NCBI GenBank assembly: GCA_963723765.1
Contig: CAVRSD010000002.1
Coordinates: 541,705-605,704, forward strand
Direction of reading: 5' to 3'
Origin: DATBAX01 sp963723765
GTDB taxonomy: Bacteria > Acidobacteriota > Terriglobia > Terriglobales > Acidobacteriaceae
DNA length: 64,000 nucleotides
The first letter of the stretch is position 1. Each line of letters opens with the position of its first letter. The position numbers and the translations under genes are program-made. The notes beneath the pieces were generated by a model. That model made no database searches. It was not told the origin of the DNA and worked only from the letters and a program-made list of their open reading frames with translations. Shown piece by piece: positions 8,570 through 17,389 of the stretch.

Positions 8570-9178
8570 TTAGTAAAAAAGATATTTCCGCCACTTGTCG
8601 TCGGAACGGCCCATTAGGCGCATGATGTGGCGACTGGTGTGCAGATTGAAGGCCCGCGGCTCCCGCATGAGCTTCATTCCCGCCTCGGTCGGAAATTGGT
8701 TTCCTTTGTGACGATTGCAACCATGGCAGCAAGCCACCAGATTTTCCCAGGTGGACGCTCCACCACGCGAGCGCGGAACGACATGATCAAGCGTCAAGTC
8801 GCCAGCGGATAGAATTTCCGCGCAGTACTGGCAGGTATTGCGATCTCGCAGCAGGATGTTTTTTCGAGAGAGCGCCCGCGTCTGGTGCGGAATCCGACGG
8901 TACTCGAGCAGACGAATCACCGAGGGAACACGGAAAGCCAGGCGCGCCGCATGCAGGAAGTGACCGTTCTCTTCCTCGGCCATGGCGACGCCCTTCAGCA
9001 CCAGCACAATGGCACGGCGGGCGGCGCAAACATTAATCGGCTCATAGGACGCATTCAGCACCAGCACGGGCGCGTGCAGCGCGTGTCCGTCACCATCCTG
9101 GTGAGTTCCCGCGACGGCAAGGGGCACGGTGTGATGCCGGCTCAGGCCGCCGAGCGAATTGTTCCACTTTCCTGACAT
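8570..9178 (-). CDS. HNH endonuclease
   Basis: A 202-residue HNH nuclease of the McrA-like type. The catalytic module is complete: CQYC (116-119) zinc knuckle, LDHVVPRSRGG with the metal-binding Asp131/His132, the ENLVACC asparagine, and a CHGCNRHKG knuckle (151-159). The N-terminal 90 residues, with VLNASYEPINVCAARRAIVLVLKG, are typical of a widespread chromosomal HNH family rather than restriction enzymes. It starts 6 bases after the comF stop, so it probably shares its transcript. Its cellular DNA substrate is not known. Confidence 0.88.
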   Translation of the reverse strand: MSGKWNNSLGGLSRHHTVPLAVAGTHQDGDGHALHAPVLVLNASYEPINVCAARRAIVLVLKGVAMAEEENGHFLHAARLAFRVPSVIRLLEYRRIPHQTRALSRKNILLRDRNTCQYCAEILSAGDLTLDHVVPRSRGGASTWENLVACCHGCNRHKGNQFPTEAGMKLMREPRAFNLHTSRHIMRLMGRSDDKWRKYLFY

Positions 9179-9184
9179 GTGCTC

Positions 9185-10057
9185 TTACCCGGTGGCCGCC
9201 ATGGTCATCCGGGCCTCAACCTCCAAACTTGGTTCCACATGGGCTGCATCGTTCTTTAGGGTGCGTGCTGCGGTGGCCACAAATACTTTAGATGCTCCCG
9301 CCTTCCGCAGAATGCGCGCGCACTCGGAGACCGTCGTGCCGGTGGTAAAAACATCGTCGATCAAAAGCACTTCGCGGCCAGCAACTTCTTCCGGCTTTGC
9401 TACGGTGAAAGCGCCGCGAATATTTTCTCGCCGCTGATGCCGGCTCAGGCCGATCTGCGACTGGGTGACCCGGCGGCGTTCGAGCACCCGCGGATCCAGC
9501 GTTAGACGTTCTCCCATGCGGCTCTGTTTTAGCGCGGCATGCGCCATCAGTTCTGATTGATTGAACCCGCGCTCGCGTCGCTTGGCAGAGTGCAATGGAA
9601 CGGGCACGACCAGAATCGCTGCTTCGCTAAACGCAGGTTCCAGCTCGGCAATGATTTCCGTCAGCATCCGGCCCAGCACATTGGCCGCAGGCCGTACTTT
9701 TTCATATTTCAGCAAGTGGATAAGTTCTCGCAAGCCGCCGTCATAGCTGCCATAAGCCACGGCCCTGACGTAAGGAGGCTCCGCTCGTCTGCACAGTTCG
9801 CAACGAGGTCCTGCTTGCTCTGGTTGGTCTTGATCTGCGGAAACAACAAAGGGCCCGGTCAATCGCTCCCCGCAGATGGAACATAGCGCACCTGCAATCG
9901 GGCGCATGGCGGAAAGACAATCCAAACAAACTGGCAAGCGTGAAATATTGAGGAGCGGGGCATCACAAAGACGACAGTCGGAGGGAAACAAAGTAGCGAA
10001 CAAGCCTTCAGCAGCGACGTTCACCTGGGCTGCAAAATACGAAACCAAGGAAGGCAC
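9185..10057 (-). CDS. comF: ComF family phosphoribosyltransferase-like protein
   Basis: A 290-residue ComF-type protein. The N-terminal half holds four CxxC knuckles (C28/C31, C44/C47, C59/C62, C86/C89), consistent with two zinc-binding sites. The C-terminal half is a type I phosphoribosyltransferase domain with the PRPP loop VLLIDDVFTTGTT near residue 235. In competent bacteria ComF is needed for handling incoming single-stranded DNA; whether this organism is transformable cannot be judged here. The HNH nuclease gene follows immediately, a DNA-processing neighbour. Confidence 0.9.
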   Translation of the reverse strand: MPSLVSYFAAQVNVAAEGLFATLFPSDCRLCDAPLLNISRLPVCLDCLSAMRPIAGALCSICGERLTGPFVVSADQDQPEQAGPRCELCRRAEPPYVRAVAYGSYDGGLRELIHLLKYEKVRPAANVLGRMLTEIIAELEPAFSEAAILVVPVPLHSAKRRERGFNQSELMAHAALKQSRMGERLTLDPRVLERRRVTQSQIGLSRHQRRENIRGAFTVAKPEEVAGREVLLIDDVFTTGTTVSECARILRKAGASKVFVATAARTLKNDAAHVEPSLEVEARMTMAATG

Positions 10058-10225
10058 CCACGCGTGTTCCCTGGCTGCAGTTTTAGTCCCAGTAGTCCGA
10101 GTTAGGTCCCGGGTACTGCTGAAGACGAACCTCCCACATCCTGCCAGGGCTTCTGGCTCCGGCTCGGAAGTATCTGCTTCAGTATAATGGCGCGGAATGC
10201 CTGCCTGTCAAACGAGAGACCCTGC

Positions 10226-10435
10226 TTAGGCAGCCATGCGGTGTTCCGTAACGGGAACAGGACGCTCCGGAACTTCCACAAACAAAAGTCGGTAGTCCCG
10301 GCGGAAGCACTTGGCGCACCTCACCGGACGGAGCAAGAATACCGGGAGTAAATACTTTTCGGTGACAGTACGGGGACGGGAACGAAACCCGTGGGCACTG
10401 CCACAATCACTGCAGTGGAACTGCTTGGACAGCAT
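10226..10435 (-). CDS. Small zinc-finger-like protein
   Basis: A 69-residue protein starting MLSKQFHCSDCGSAHGF. It has a CSDC pair at residues 8-11 and a CAKC pair near residue 45, suggesting one four-cysteine zinc site, with basic residues between. GGAGG lies 10-14 bases before this ATG; an in-frame ATG 27 bases upstream is the alternative. It lies upstream of comF on the same strand. Function unknown. Confidence 0.5.
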   Translation of the reverse strand: MLSKQFHCSDCGSAHGFRSRPRTVTEKYLLPVFLLRPVRCAKCFRRDYRLLFVEVPERPVPVTEHRMAA

Positions 10436-10719
10436 GGCTAATGCACCTCCAAAGCCAGCCAAAAGAAGATCATGCCATGGCTAGTATATAGCAAGTTTGA
10501 GGTGGATTTGAAGCTGTCATATTCCGCGATTTATGGGCATTTGGTGGCGATTTTGCGCAAAGTTCTCCCAATATTGATGCCGAGAACACACAATCGGGAT
10601 GGAACCCGGCCGCAACCGGCACTTGTAAAGCAGGTCGCACGCATGGTAACTTGCGCGGTCTTAACTAGAGCAGCATTCCTGATCATTAATCATTGTCATT
10701 GTCACTGTGAGGCCTATTC

Positions 10720-12762
10720 ATGAGTACTCCTAACCCGGTTGAACCCACCGGACCGACAAAGTTCAAACCTTTCGTTCCAGAAACCATGCAGATGCGGGAG
10801 TTGACGGTGCGCGCCGTCCTTCTGGGACTTTTATTGACGATCGTCTTAGGTGCGGCGAACGCTTATTTGGGCCTCCGTGCGGGTATCACCATCGCGGCCA
10901 CTTATCCCGCCGCCGTCATCGCTATGGCAATCCTGCGGATATGGAAAGGATCGCTGCTCGAGGAAAACATCGCTCGTACGGCGGGGACGATTGGCGAGGG
11001 TCTCGCCGCAGGGGCAATTTTCACGATCCCCGCATTTCTTCTTGCCGGAGTGTGGTCATCCTTCGAACCGGGACAAGCGTACTGGAAATCCACTGCGTTG
11101 ATGTTGGTGGGCAGCATCCTTGGCGTTCTTTTCATTTCACTGGTGCGCCGCGTGATGGTGGAAGATCCGGAGCTGCCCTTTCCAGAATCCGTCGCCGCAT
11201 CTGAGATCCATAAAGCCGGTCAGCGGGGCGCGCAATCCGCAAAATACCTGTTCTGGAACATGGGCGTGGGCGGCATTGTTTACATTCTCGGCCGCCTTGG
11301 ATTATTTGCCACCGATAAAGATCTTCACTTTTCCGTGGGTACTCTAGGACACAGCCACGTTCGCCTTGGGCTCTCGAACAGCCCGAACGTCGTCGCCGCA
11401 GGTGGAATCAGCACGTTCGCCGCGCCCAGCGTGAGCCCGGCGTATTTGGGGGTCGGCTACATCATTGGCTTGCGGCTGGCGTCGATCCAATTTGCCGGCG
11501 GTGTGCTGGCCTGGGGGCTCATGGTTCCCCTGTTGATTTTCTTTCTCGGCCCGCAACTCAAACATTACCTTCCAGCCGACACGCCTGATGATTGGGCAAA
11601 TATGGCGATTGCGGTCTGGAGATTCGTAGTGCGTCCGATCGCAGTGGGCGGGATGCTGGTGGGCGCCGCCTATACCTTGTTCAAGATGGGGAGAAGCCTG
11701 ACCGCGGGGCTGGGCCGGGCGATTGCGGACCTGCGCCAAACCGCCGCCCAGCGGGCCCAGCTTTCACGCACGGAACAATACATGAGTTCGAAGGTGGTCT
11801 TGAGCCTGATTGCCCTCATGTTCGTGCTCATGTGTTTTCTGTACATCCATATTTCGAATCTGCTTTGGCCTGCGGTGCTGGCCGCCTTCGTCATGCTGGT
11901 GGTTGGCTTTTTCTTCGCAACCGTCTCGGGCAGCCTGGTGGGGTTCATTGGGTCTTCGAACAATCCGGTTTCTGGATTGACGCTTTCAACCCTGCTGATC
12001 GCGGCGTTGCTCATGGTTTCGCTGGGAGTTTCGGGACCGGGCGGCGTCGCTGCAGTGTTGGGAGTGGCAGCGGTGGTATGTGTGTCTTCGTCGGTGGCGG
12101 GAGAACTGCTGCAAGACTTTAAGGTCGGCTACATCCTCGGTGGAACCCCGCGCAAGATTCAGATTGCTGAATTGATCGCCGTTGTCGTAGCCAGCCTGGT
12201 CATGTACTGGCCGCTTTATCTACTGAATAAATCTTTCGGTTTCGGCAGCCGCCAGCTCTCGGCGCCTCAAGCTGGATTGATGGCTACCCTCGCCATCGGC
12301 ATTGTGGGCGGCGACATGCCATGGCCTCTGATCGCGGTGGGAGTTTTCTTTGGTATTGCCATGATCATGATGCAGGTAAAAAGTCCCATGCTCGTGGCCG
12401 TCGGGATGTATTTACCATTCGAGACCACGTTTGCTATTTTTCTCGGCGGCGTTTTCAGGGCCCTCGCCGACTGGATGGCCAAGCGGCGTGGGTTCAATCA
12501 AGCACAACTGGCGCGGGTGGAAAATGCAGGCGTGCTGACCGCTTCCGGACTCATCGTAGGCGAATCACTACTTGGTTTGGGATGGGCCGGCGTAGTGGCG
12601 GTGGGCCAATGGCGTCATTGGACACTGATACAGATTTTCAATGCGCCGTCTTACGTTGTGGGATTGGTCGTCCTGGTCAGCCTGGCTGCCCTCATGATCC
12701 GTCTCCCCCTTTCCAGCGCGGGAGATCCCAGTGAGCCGGCGCCGCCTACGGCGATGATGTGA
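10720..12762 (+). CDS. OPT family oligopeptide transporter
   Basis: A 680-residue polytopic membrane protein of the oligopeptide transporter (OPT/YSL) family, with about 15 hydrophobic segments. Family features include the first-helix region NAYLGLRAGITIAATYPAAV, a loop with IARTAGTIGEGLAAGAIFTIPA, the EDPELPFPESVAASEIHKAG region and the GSSNNPVSGLT motif. OPT proteins import small peptides or metal chelates by proton coupling; the substrate here cannot be read. It has its own upstream region of about 250 bases and a GAGG ribosome-binding site, and stands alone. Confidence 0.92.
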   Translation: MSTPNPVEPTGPTKFKPFVPETMQMRELTVRAVLLGLLLTIVLGAANAYLGLRAGITIAATYPAAVIAMAILRIWKGSLLEENIARTAGTIGEGLAAGAIFTIPAFLLAGVWSSFEPGQAYWKSTALMLVGSILGVLFISLVRRVMVEDPELPFPESVAASEIHKAGQRGAQSAKYLFWNMGVGGIVYILGRLGLFATDKDLHFSVGTLGHSHVRLGLSNSPNVVAAGGISTFAAPSVSPAYLGVGYIIGLRLASIQFAGGVLAWGLMVPLLIFFLGPQLKHYLPADTPDDWANMAIAVWRFVVRPIAVGGMLVGAAYTLFKMGRSLTAGLGRAIADLRQTAAQRAQLSRTEQYMSSKVVLSLIALMFVLMCFLYIHISNLLWPAVLAAFVMLVVGFFFATVSGSLVGFIGSSNNPVSGLTLSTLLIAALLMVSLGVSGPGGVAAVLGVAAVVCVSSSVAGELLQDFKVGYILGGTPRKIQIAELIAVVVASLVMYWPLYLLNKSFGFGSRQLSAPQAGLMATLAIGIVGGDMPWPLIAVGVFFGIAMIMMQVKSPMLVAVGMYLPFETTFAIFLGGVFRALADWMAKRRGFNQAQLARVENAGVLTASGLIVGESLLGLGWAGVVAVGQWRHWTLIQIFNAPSYVVGLVVLVSLAALMIRLPLSSAGDPSEPAPPTAMM

Positions 12763-12860
12763 CGGCGCTTGTGCGGCGTGAGCGAAGCGGGAGTCGCGCG
12801 CCGTCATCCTGAGCAAAGCGAAAGATCTGCTTCGTGGCCTTTGTGGTTTATGGTTTATGC

Positions 12861-13565
12861 ATGCCGGTTGTACAAAACATTGCTCTGATCCAGGAACGAA
12901 TCGCAACAGCGGCTCAACATAACGGACGTGATCACGACGACGTCACTCTGATGGCGGTGAGCAAGACTTTTCCGCCAGAGCTCGTTCGCCAGGCTTACCA
13001 CGCCGGACTTCGGCACTTCGGCGAAAATCGGGTACAGGAATTCGCAGATAAGATTGAGACGCTCCGGGACCTGCACGATGCTGAATGGCACATGATCGGC
13101 CACTTGCAGACGAATAAGGCTGCAAAATCCGCTGAATTGTTTACCGCGATAGATTCCGTGGATTCACTCCGATTGGCGCAAAAGCTGAACGACGCAGCCC
13201 AACAGTTCGGGAAAACACTTAGCGTACTGATTGAGATCAACGTAGGCGGAGAAGCGGCTAAGAGCGGTCTATCTTTCGACTCGCCAGAGTTGGAAACGCT
13301 TCTTCGCGCCGCACCGCAATTGGAACACTTGAAATTTCGCGGGTTGATGACCATCCCGCCGTTTTTCGAAGACCCGCAGCAAGCGCGCCCCTACTTTCGT
13401 AAACTGCGTGAATTGCGAGACCAGATCGCCTCACGAAAGCTTGAGAGAATCAGCATGGATACGCTCTCCATGGGCATGTCCCACGACTTCGAAGTAGCGA
13501 TTGAAGAAGGCTCGACTTGTGTACGGGTGGGAACGGCGATCTTTGGAGGACGGGCTTCGATTTAG
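12861..13565 (+). CDS. yggS: YggS/PLPBP family pyridoxal-phosphate-binding protein
   Basis: A 234-residue single-domain TIM-barrel PLP protein that maintains vitamin B6 and amino-acid homeostasis. The PLP lysine is in LMAVSKTF (Lys35 from this start), followed by HFGENRVQE, typical for the family. FRGLMTIPP and LSMGMSHDFEVAIEEGST supply the phosphate-binding end. The ATG CCG start is preferred; an upstream in-frame GTG would add nine residues without family support. It is usually near cell-division or proC genes, but not here. Confidence 0.93.
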   Translation: MPVVQNIALIQERIATAAQHNGRDHDDVTLMAVSKTFPPELVRQAYHAGLRHFGENRVQEFADKIETLRDLHDAEWHMIGHLQTNKAAKSAELFTAIDSVDSLRLAQKLNDAAQQFGKTLSVLIEINVGGEAAKSGLSFDSPELETLLRAAPQLEHLKFRGLMTIPPFFEDPQQARPYFRKLRELRDQIASRKLERISMDTLSMGMSHDFEVAIEEGSTCVRVGTAIFGGRASI

Positions 13566-13576
13566 CGCAAGCGATC

Positions 13577-14386
13577 TCAGAATCGGTCAATTTGAATAAT
13601 GTTTCGTCGGCCTTTCTTGAGGTTCCCTGAAGATTTGGCAGCGTCCACCACTCCGCGAACATGGTCAATCATGAAGTGAACTTTCTGCAACGCGTCTTTT
13701 TTCGGTCGATCAGATTTCTGTCGATCGAGCTTCGGTCGATCAAATTTTGGCCCATCGAGTTGTGGTTGATCCGGCGCCGGGCTGATGCCCCGCCGCAGTC
13801 TCTGAATGCGGGTTACGGCGCAGTCAACCACGCGGGCAAGTTCGGCTGCGTAATCGGGCCGGCGGGCTTCCCGCAAACGCCGCTTCGCCTTCTCGACGGA
13901 AAACCAGGTGGGATTTCGGCCGGCCTCTTGCGGCGCGCACAGCCGTAACACCTCGCAGAGATGAGCGTTCACGGCAAGTTCGTTCTCCGCGGACTTCTCC
14001 ACTGATTTCGATGCAGACGATTTCGAAGCAGAATTGCCGGCCCGCCGGCGGCGAATGTATCGGGTAAATGAGACTTCCTCCATCCGTCCATGAACTCCGG
14101 CTTCTTCGAAAGCTTCCAGAGCGGCAGCCTGGGCATGGGTCAACCCAGCTTCGGCGCTGCCCTTGGGGAAAGTCCAGCGCCCGCCACGAGTTTGGACCAG
14201 CAGAAATTCGATGCCTTTGGCACGCACCCGAAAACAGACCGCGGCAACCTGTTCGCATCCCCGCATTCTCCGCAGTTGCGACAGTCGAAAAAACTTGGCC
14301 GATGGTTGTTGGGTCCGGACCGGCGACCAGTCGCCACTCGACTGAGAATGTTTTGCGCTCATCCCATCAGAGTGCACGATGCTCAC
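13577..14386 (-). CDS. Nudix hydrolase with C-terminal pentapeptide-repeat tail
   Basis: A 269-residue Nudix protein. The Nudix box lies at residues 76-98 (GSAEAGLTHAQAAALEAFEEAGV); the EAFEEAGV core is intact but the usual Arg before it is Leu and the Gx5E spacing is loose, so catalysis may be altered. KGIEFLLVQTRGGRWTFPKG is typical for diphosphoinositol/Ap4A-type Nudix enzymes. The C-terminal part has a Ser/Lys repeat (SASKSSASKSVEKSA) and, near residues 205-230, five x-P-K-x-D units encoded by a 15-bp DNA repeat (13,704-13,778). Confidence 0.85.
   Translation of the reverse strand: MSIVHSDGMSAKHSQSSGDWSPVRTQQPSAKFFRLSQLRRMRGCEQVAAVCFRVRAKGIEFLLVQTRGGRWTFPKGSAEAGLTHAQAAALEAFEEAGVHGRMEEVSFTRYIRRRRAGNSASKSSASKSVEKSAENELAVNAHLCEVLRLCAPQEAGRNPTWFSVEKAKRRLREARRPDYAAELARVVDCAVTRIQRLRRGISPAPDQPQLDGPKFDRPKLDRQKSDRPKKDALQKVHFMIDHVRGVVDAAKSSGNLKKGRRNIIQIDRF
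13704..13778 (-). repeat. 15-bp coding minisatellite, five units
   Basis: Five consecutive 15-bp units (GGTCGATCAGATTTC, TGTCGATCGAGCTTC, GGTCGATCAAATTTT and two more diverged) inside the Nudix gene. The period is a multiple of three, so copy number can change without frameshift. On the coding strand they specify a Pro-Lys-x-Asp-Arg pattern. Confidence 0.8.
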
Positions 14387-14607
14387 AGCCTCTGGCTAGA
14401 GCCCAGCTTGGTTCAGCGCCTCATTCCGAACCAGGTTTCATGGTTTCTAAGTGCGCAGAGTAGAGCAATGCAGACAGTAATCCACAACCGAGTCCTCCGG
14501 GAATCTTCCTACGTACTTGCGTCCCGTCCGCTGCGGAGACAGTATTTTCTCTTTGGTAGAGAGCACAAGCGCAGTGCCGCCTACATTGAACGGATTGAGG
14601 GAGACCT

Positions 14608-14955
14608 TTGGAAAACTTATATTGCCTTCGTTGTAATCGCGAGCTTGAGCCAGGACACAAATCAGTAGCCGTCTATATGTTCGCGCAGACCGTGGGAGTC
14701 AGGCCGCGGCAAAAATCGTCGTCCCAACGCATCTGCTTCTGCCCGCAGTGCTCGGTCTCTCTGGCGATGGGGCCTCCGCCAGAGGGTGCGCTCAACATGG
14801 CGGCATGGAACATGATTCGCGATCTGGTCGGCTCGGACCCGGCGCTGAATCAGGCGGCATGGGAAAGTCTGCGAGGAATTGTCGGAGTACTGCCCGCCAC
14901 CGGCACCGATGACGGCCCTCGTCGTGCGTCGGGCGGAGGATACTTCGAGTTCTGA
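14608..14955 (+). CDS. Zinc-ribbon-containing hypothetical protein
   Basis: A 115-residue protein with CLRC (residues 6-9) and CFCPQC (43-48) knuckles, so probably a zinc ribbon, followed by a helical half (LNMAAWNMIRDLVGSDPALNQ, AWESLRGIVG) and a Gly-rich end. No family recognised. Its stop codon is followed at once by the TTG start of the DUF167 gene, so the two are probably translated from one message. Confidence 0.6.
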   Translation: MENLYCLRCNRELEPGHKSVAVYMFAQTVGVRPRQKSSSQRICFCPQCSVSLAMGPPPEGALNMAAWNMIRDLVGSDPALNQAAWESLRGIVGVLPATGTDDGPRRASGGGYFEF

Positions 14956-15240
14956 TTGATTCTTATTCATGAAACACTTGCCGGCGTAACCTTCGCCGTG
15001 AAGGTCCATCCTCGGGCCAAGAAGAACGCTGTCACCGGCGAAATCGGCGATGCTCTAAAACTCTCGTTGACGGCTCCTCCAGTCGATGGCCGGGCCAACC
15101 AGTCCTGCATCGAATTCTTCGCAAATCTTTTGAAGGTTCCGCGTTCCTCCGTTACCATAGCGTCCGGCGAGACCAGCCGCCGGAAAGTGATTCGTGTGGC
15201 GGGACTGTCGGCCGAGGAAGTGCGGAAGCGGTTGGGATAG
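14956..15240 (+). CDS. DUF167 (YggU-like) family protein
   Basis: A 94-residue DUF167 protein. The family core is plain: FAVKVHPRAKKNAVTGE, LKLSLTAPPVDGRANQSCIEFFANLL, and VTIASGETSRRKVIRV. The start is a TTG directly after the stop of the zinc-ribbon gene; an ATG 13 bases downstream is out of frame. DUF167 proteins are small alpha/beta proteins of unknown role, often near yggS genes; here yggS is 2 kb upstream. Confidence 0.88.
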   Translation: MILIHETLAGVTFAVKVHPRAKKNAVTGEIGDALKLSLTAPPVDGRANQSCIEFFANLLKVPRSSVTIASGETSRRKVIRVAGLSAEEVRKRLG

Positions 15241-15319
15241 CTTCCGGGAAATCATATATCTCGACAACGCGGGCGAGGGCGCCCGCGCCACACTACACGG
15301 GACGGTCCGAAAGAACTCG

Positions 15320-16594
15320 ATGACTTTTTCTGAGCGCTTCCACGAAATTCGCACCGGCTTTGAGCGGCCTTTCTGGGTCGCCAATATCAGCGAACTCTTC
15401 GAGCGGCTTTCTTACTATGCGGCCTTTGCCTCGCTGGCCCGGTATCTTCACGAAACCTTGAATTTTGGAGTGGAACAGGCCAGCAGCCTGACGGGGCTAT
15501 TTGGCGGATTGGTCTGGTTTCTCGCCGCATTCGGTGGAACGCTTGCCGACCGGCTGGGCTTCCGGCGTTCCCTTTCGCTGGCCTACCTGATTCTAAGTTG
15601 TTCGTATTTTCTGCTGGGCTCGATTGGATCGCCCTGGCTGGCGCCTGTGCGCGACGCCATGCCGCTGGGCGTGCTGGTGACGCTTGTCCTCATGCTTCCC
15701 GCGCTGGGTATTGCCCTGGTCAAACCCGCCGTGGTCGGAACGACGGCCCGCGCTTCCAGAGAAAATGTCCGCTCCATCGGTTATTCCATCTACTACACCC
15801 TGGTTAACATCGGTGGCGCCGCCGGTCCGTATCTGGCTTCCTGGGTCCATCAGCACATGCGCGTGGAGAACGTATTTCGTGTGGCTGCAGTCAGCGTGTT
15901 TGCCATGTTTTTCGCCGTGTTGCTTTTCTACAAAGAACCTCGGCGGTCCGGAGAGACACAAACGGTCAGCCTGGGCCAAGCGGCAAAGAATTTTGCCACT
16001 GTGCTGTCGAATCCCCGGTTCATGCTTTTTCTTCTGATTTTTTCGGGATACTGGGTAGTTTACTGGCAGGAATTCATCATCCTGCCGCTTTATATTCACG
16101 ACTACATCAATCCCAAGACCGATACCGAATTGATGCTCGTGACCGGGCCGTTGACAGTCATTGCACTGCAAATGATAGTTAGTTTTCTCACCCAGAAGAT
16201 GCCGGCATTCACCGCCATTACGCTGGGGACGCTGATCTCGGCGCTGGCCTGGATCATACTGATTGCGGATCCTACGGTCCCCATGGCAATTGCCACGTTG
16301 TTTGCAGTTTCGCTGGGGGAGATTACGCAATCGCCACGCTATTACGAATATATTTCCCGGCTCGCGCCTCCCGGCCAGCAGGGTACGTACATGGGATTTG
16401 CGTTCCTTCCAATTGGCATTGGATCGCTGATCGGCGGATGGTTTGGCGGGAGACTGATCCACCATTTCGGTGAAGTCACCCATCAGCCGGGACGCATTTG
16501 GTGGGCTGTGACTGCGGTGGGCGTGGCGACCGCGGCACTGCTTTGGATTTACGACAAGACGATCAGGATAGCTAGTACGGCTCCCGCGAGTTAA
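15320..16594 (+). CDS. POT-like major facilitator transporter
   Basis: A 424-residue MFS transporter with about 12 membrane segments. The first helix (ISELFERLSYYAAFASLARYL) matches the E-x-x-E-R-x-x-Y-Y signature of proton-dependent oligopeptide (POT/PTR) carriers, and GGTLADRLGFRRSL is the MFS loop 2-3 motif. ATG at MTFSERF is preferred over longer upstream readings, which run through non-coding sequence. The next gene begins 8 bases after its stop, so they may share a transcript. Substrate probably peptides, not certain. Confidence 0.82.
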   Translation: MTFSERFHEIRTGFERPFWVANISELFERLSYYAAFASLARYLHETLNFGVEQASSLTGLFGGLVWFLAAFGGTLADRLGFRRSLSLAYLILSCSYFLLGSIGSPWLAPVRDAMPLGVLVTLVLMLPALGIALVKPAVVGTTARASRENVRSIGYSIYYTLVNIGGAAGPYLASWVHQHMRVENVFRVAAVSVFAMFFAVLLFYKEPRRSGETQTVSLGQAAKNFATVLSNPRFMLFLLIFSGYWVVYWQEFIILPLYIHDYINPKTDTELMLVTGPLTVIALQMIVSFLTQKMPAFTAITLGTLISALAWIILIADPTVPMAIATLFAVSLGEITQSPRYYEYISRLAPPGQQGTYMGFAFLPIGIGSLIGGWFGGRLIHHFGEVTHQPGRIWWAVTAVGVATAALLWIYDKTIRIASTAPAS

Positions 16595-16601
16595 ATGGCA
16601 A

Positions 16602-17332
16602 ATGGCTGCACGCAAAGTCACTCCCGCCAGCGTCGGTTCTGAGATTCGACACATTCTTCAAGCTGGCGGCTCCCCCGAGCACGCCGAAGGCGTCCAGTGG
16701 TACTTCAAACAAGAAATCAAATCACATGGCTGGTATACGGGTGACCTGCGACGAGCGGCGATGCGTTCCCGGCGGGAAATCCGAAAAGAACATGAGCTGG
16801 ATTTTCTTCTGCAAGTCGCTGACACGTTATTCAGCGGCTGCGTTCTTGAGGAGAAAGTCTTTGCCATCTTCCTGCTGGAAAAGTTGACAGACGAATTCGG
16901 TGATCGCGAATTCCGGATCTTTGAGTCGTGGCTCGCGCGTATCAGCAGTTGGGCCGACCACGACGGACTGGTTCACTACTTGATTGCGCCCATGATTGTG
17001 GCCAAACCGGCTCGTATCAGGCGTGCATTCCGTTGGGCAAAAGTTTCAGATCGTTGGCATCGCCGGGCGGCATGCGTGGCCTTGATCCAGGGAACGCGGC
17101 GGAAAATGTTTTTCCCGGAGATTACGGACGCTCTCCAATCTGCTTTTATGCGATAAAGACGACATGGTGCAGAAGGGCCTGGGCTGGCTGTTGCGCGAAA
17201 CCGCGAAGGCCAATCCCGAGCGAACCGTGCCGTATCTGAAGAGTATTCGTGAGAGAGCACCGACGACTGGTTCTACGGACAGCCTGCGAGACGCTGCCCG
17301 CAACTACTCGGAAGAAGATTCTGGCGGTGTGA
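16602..17332 (+). pseudogene. DNA alkylation repair (AlkD-like) protein, frameshifted twice
   Basis: HEAT-repeat DNA glycosylase-like protein (AlkD/DUF-type DNA alkylation repair). The intact first part has FKQEIKSHGWYTGDLRRAAMR, then helix pairs with WARISSWADHDGLVHYL. The frame is lost near 17,120 (after FFPEIT) and regained one frame over as LLLCDKDDMVQKGLGWLLRE. It is lost again near 17,265 and ends as LVLRTACETLPATTRKKILAV with a TGA at 17,330-17,332. Removing one base at each site restores a 242-residue protein, the normal family length. Two single-base changes suggest sequencing error or a very recent pseudogene. Confidence 0.72.
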
Positions 17333-17389
17333 TCGTTCTTTGCTTTCTGCTACCATACCTACGAATTTTTTATGACCCGAGAGTACACC

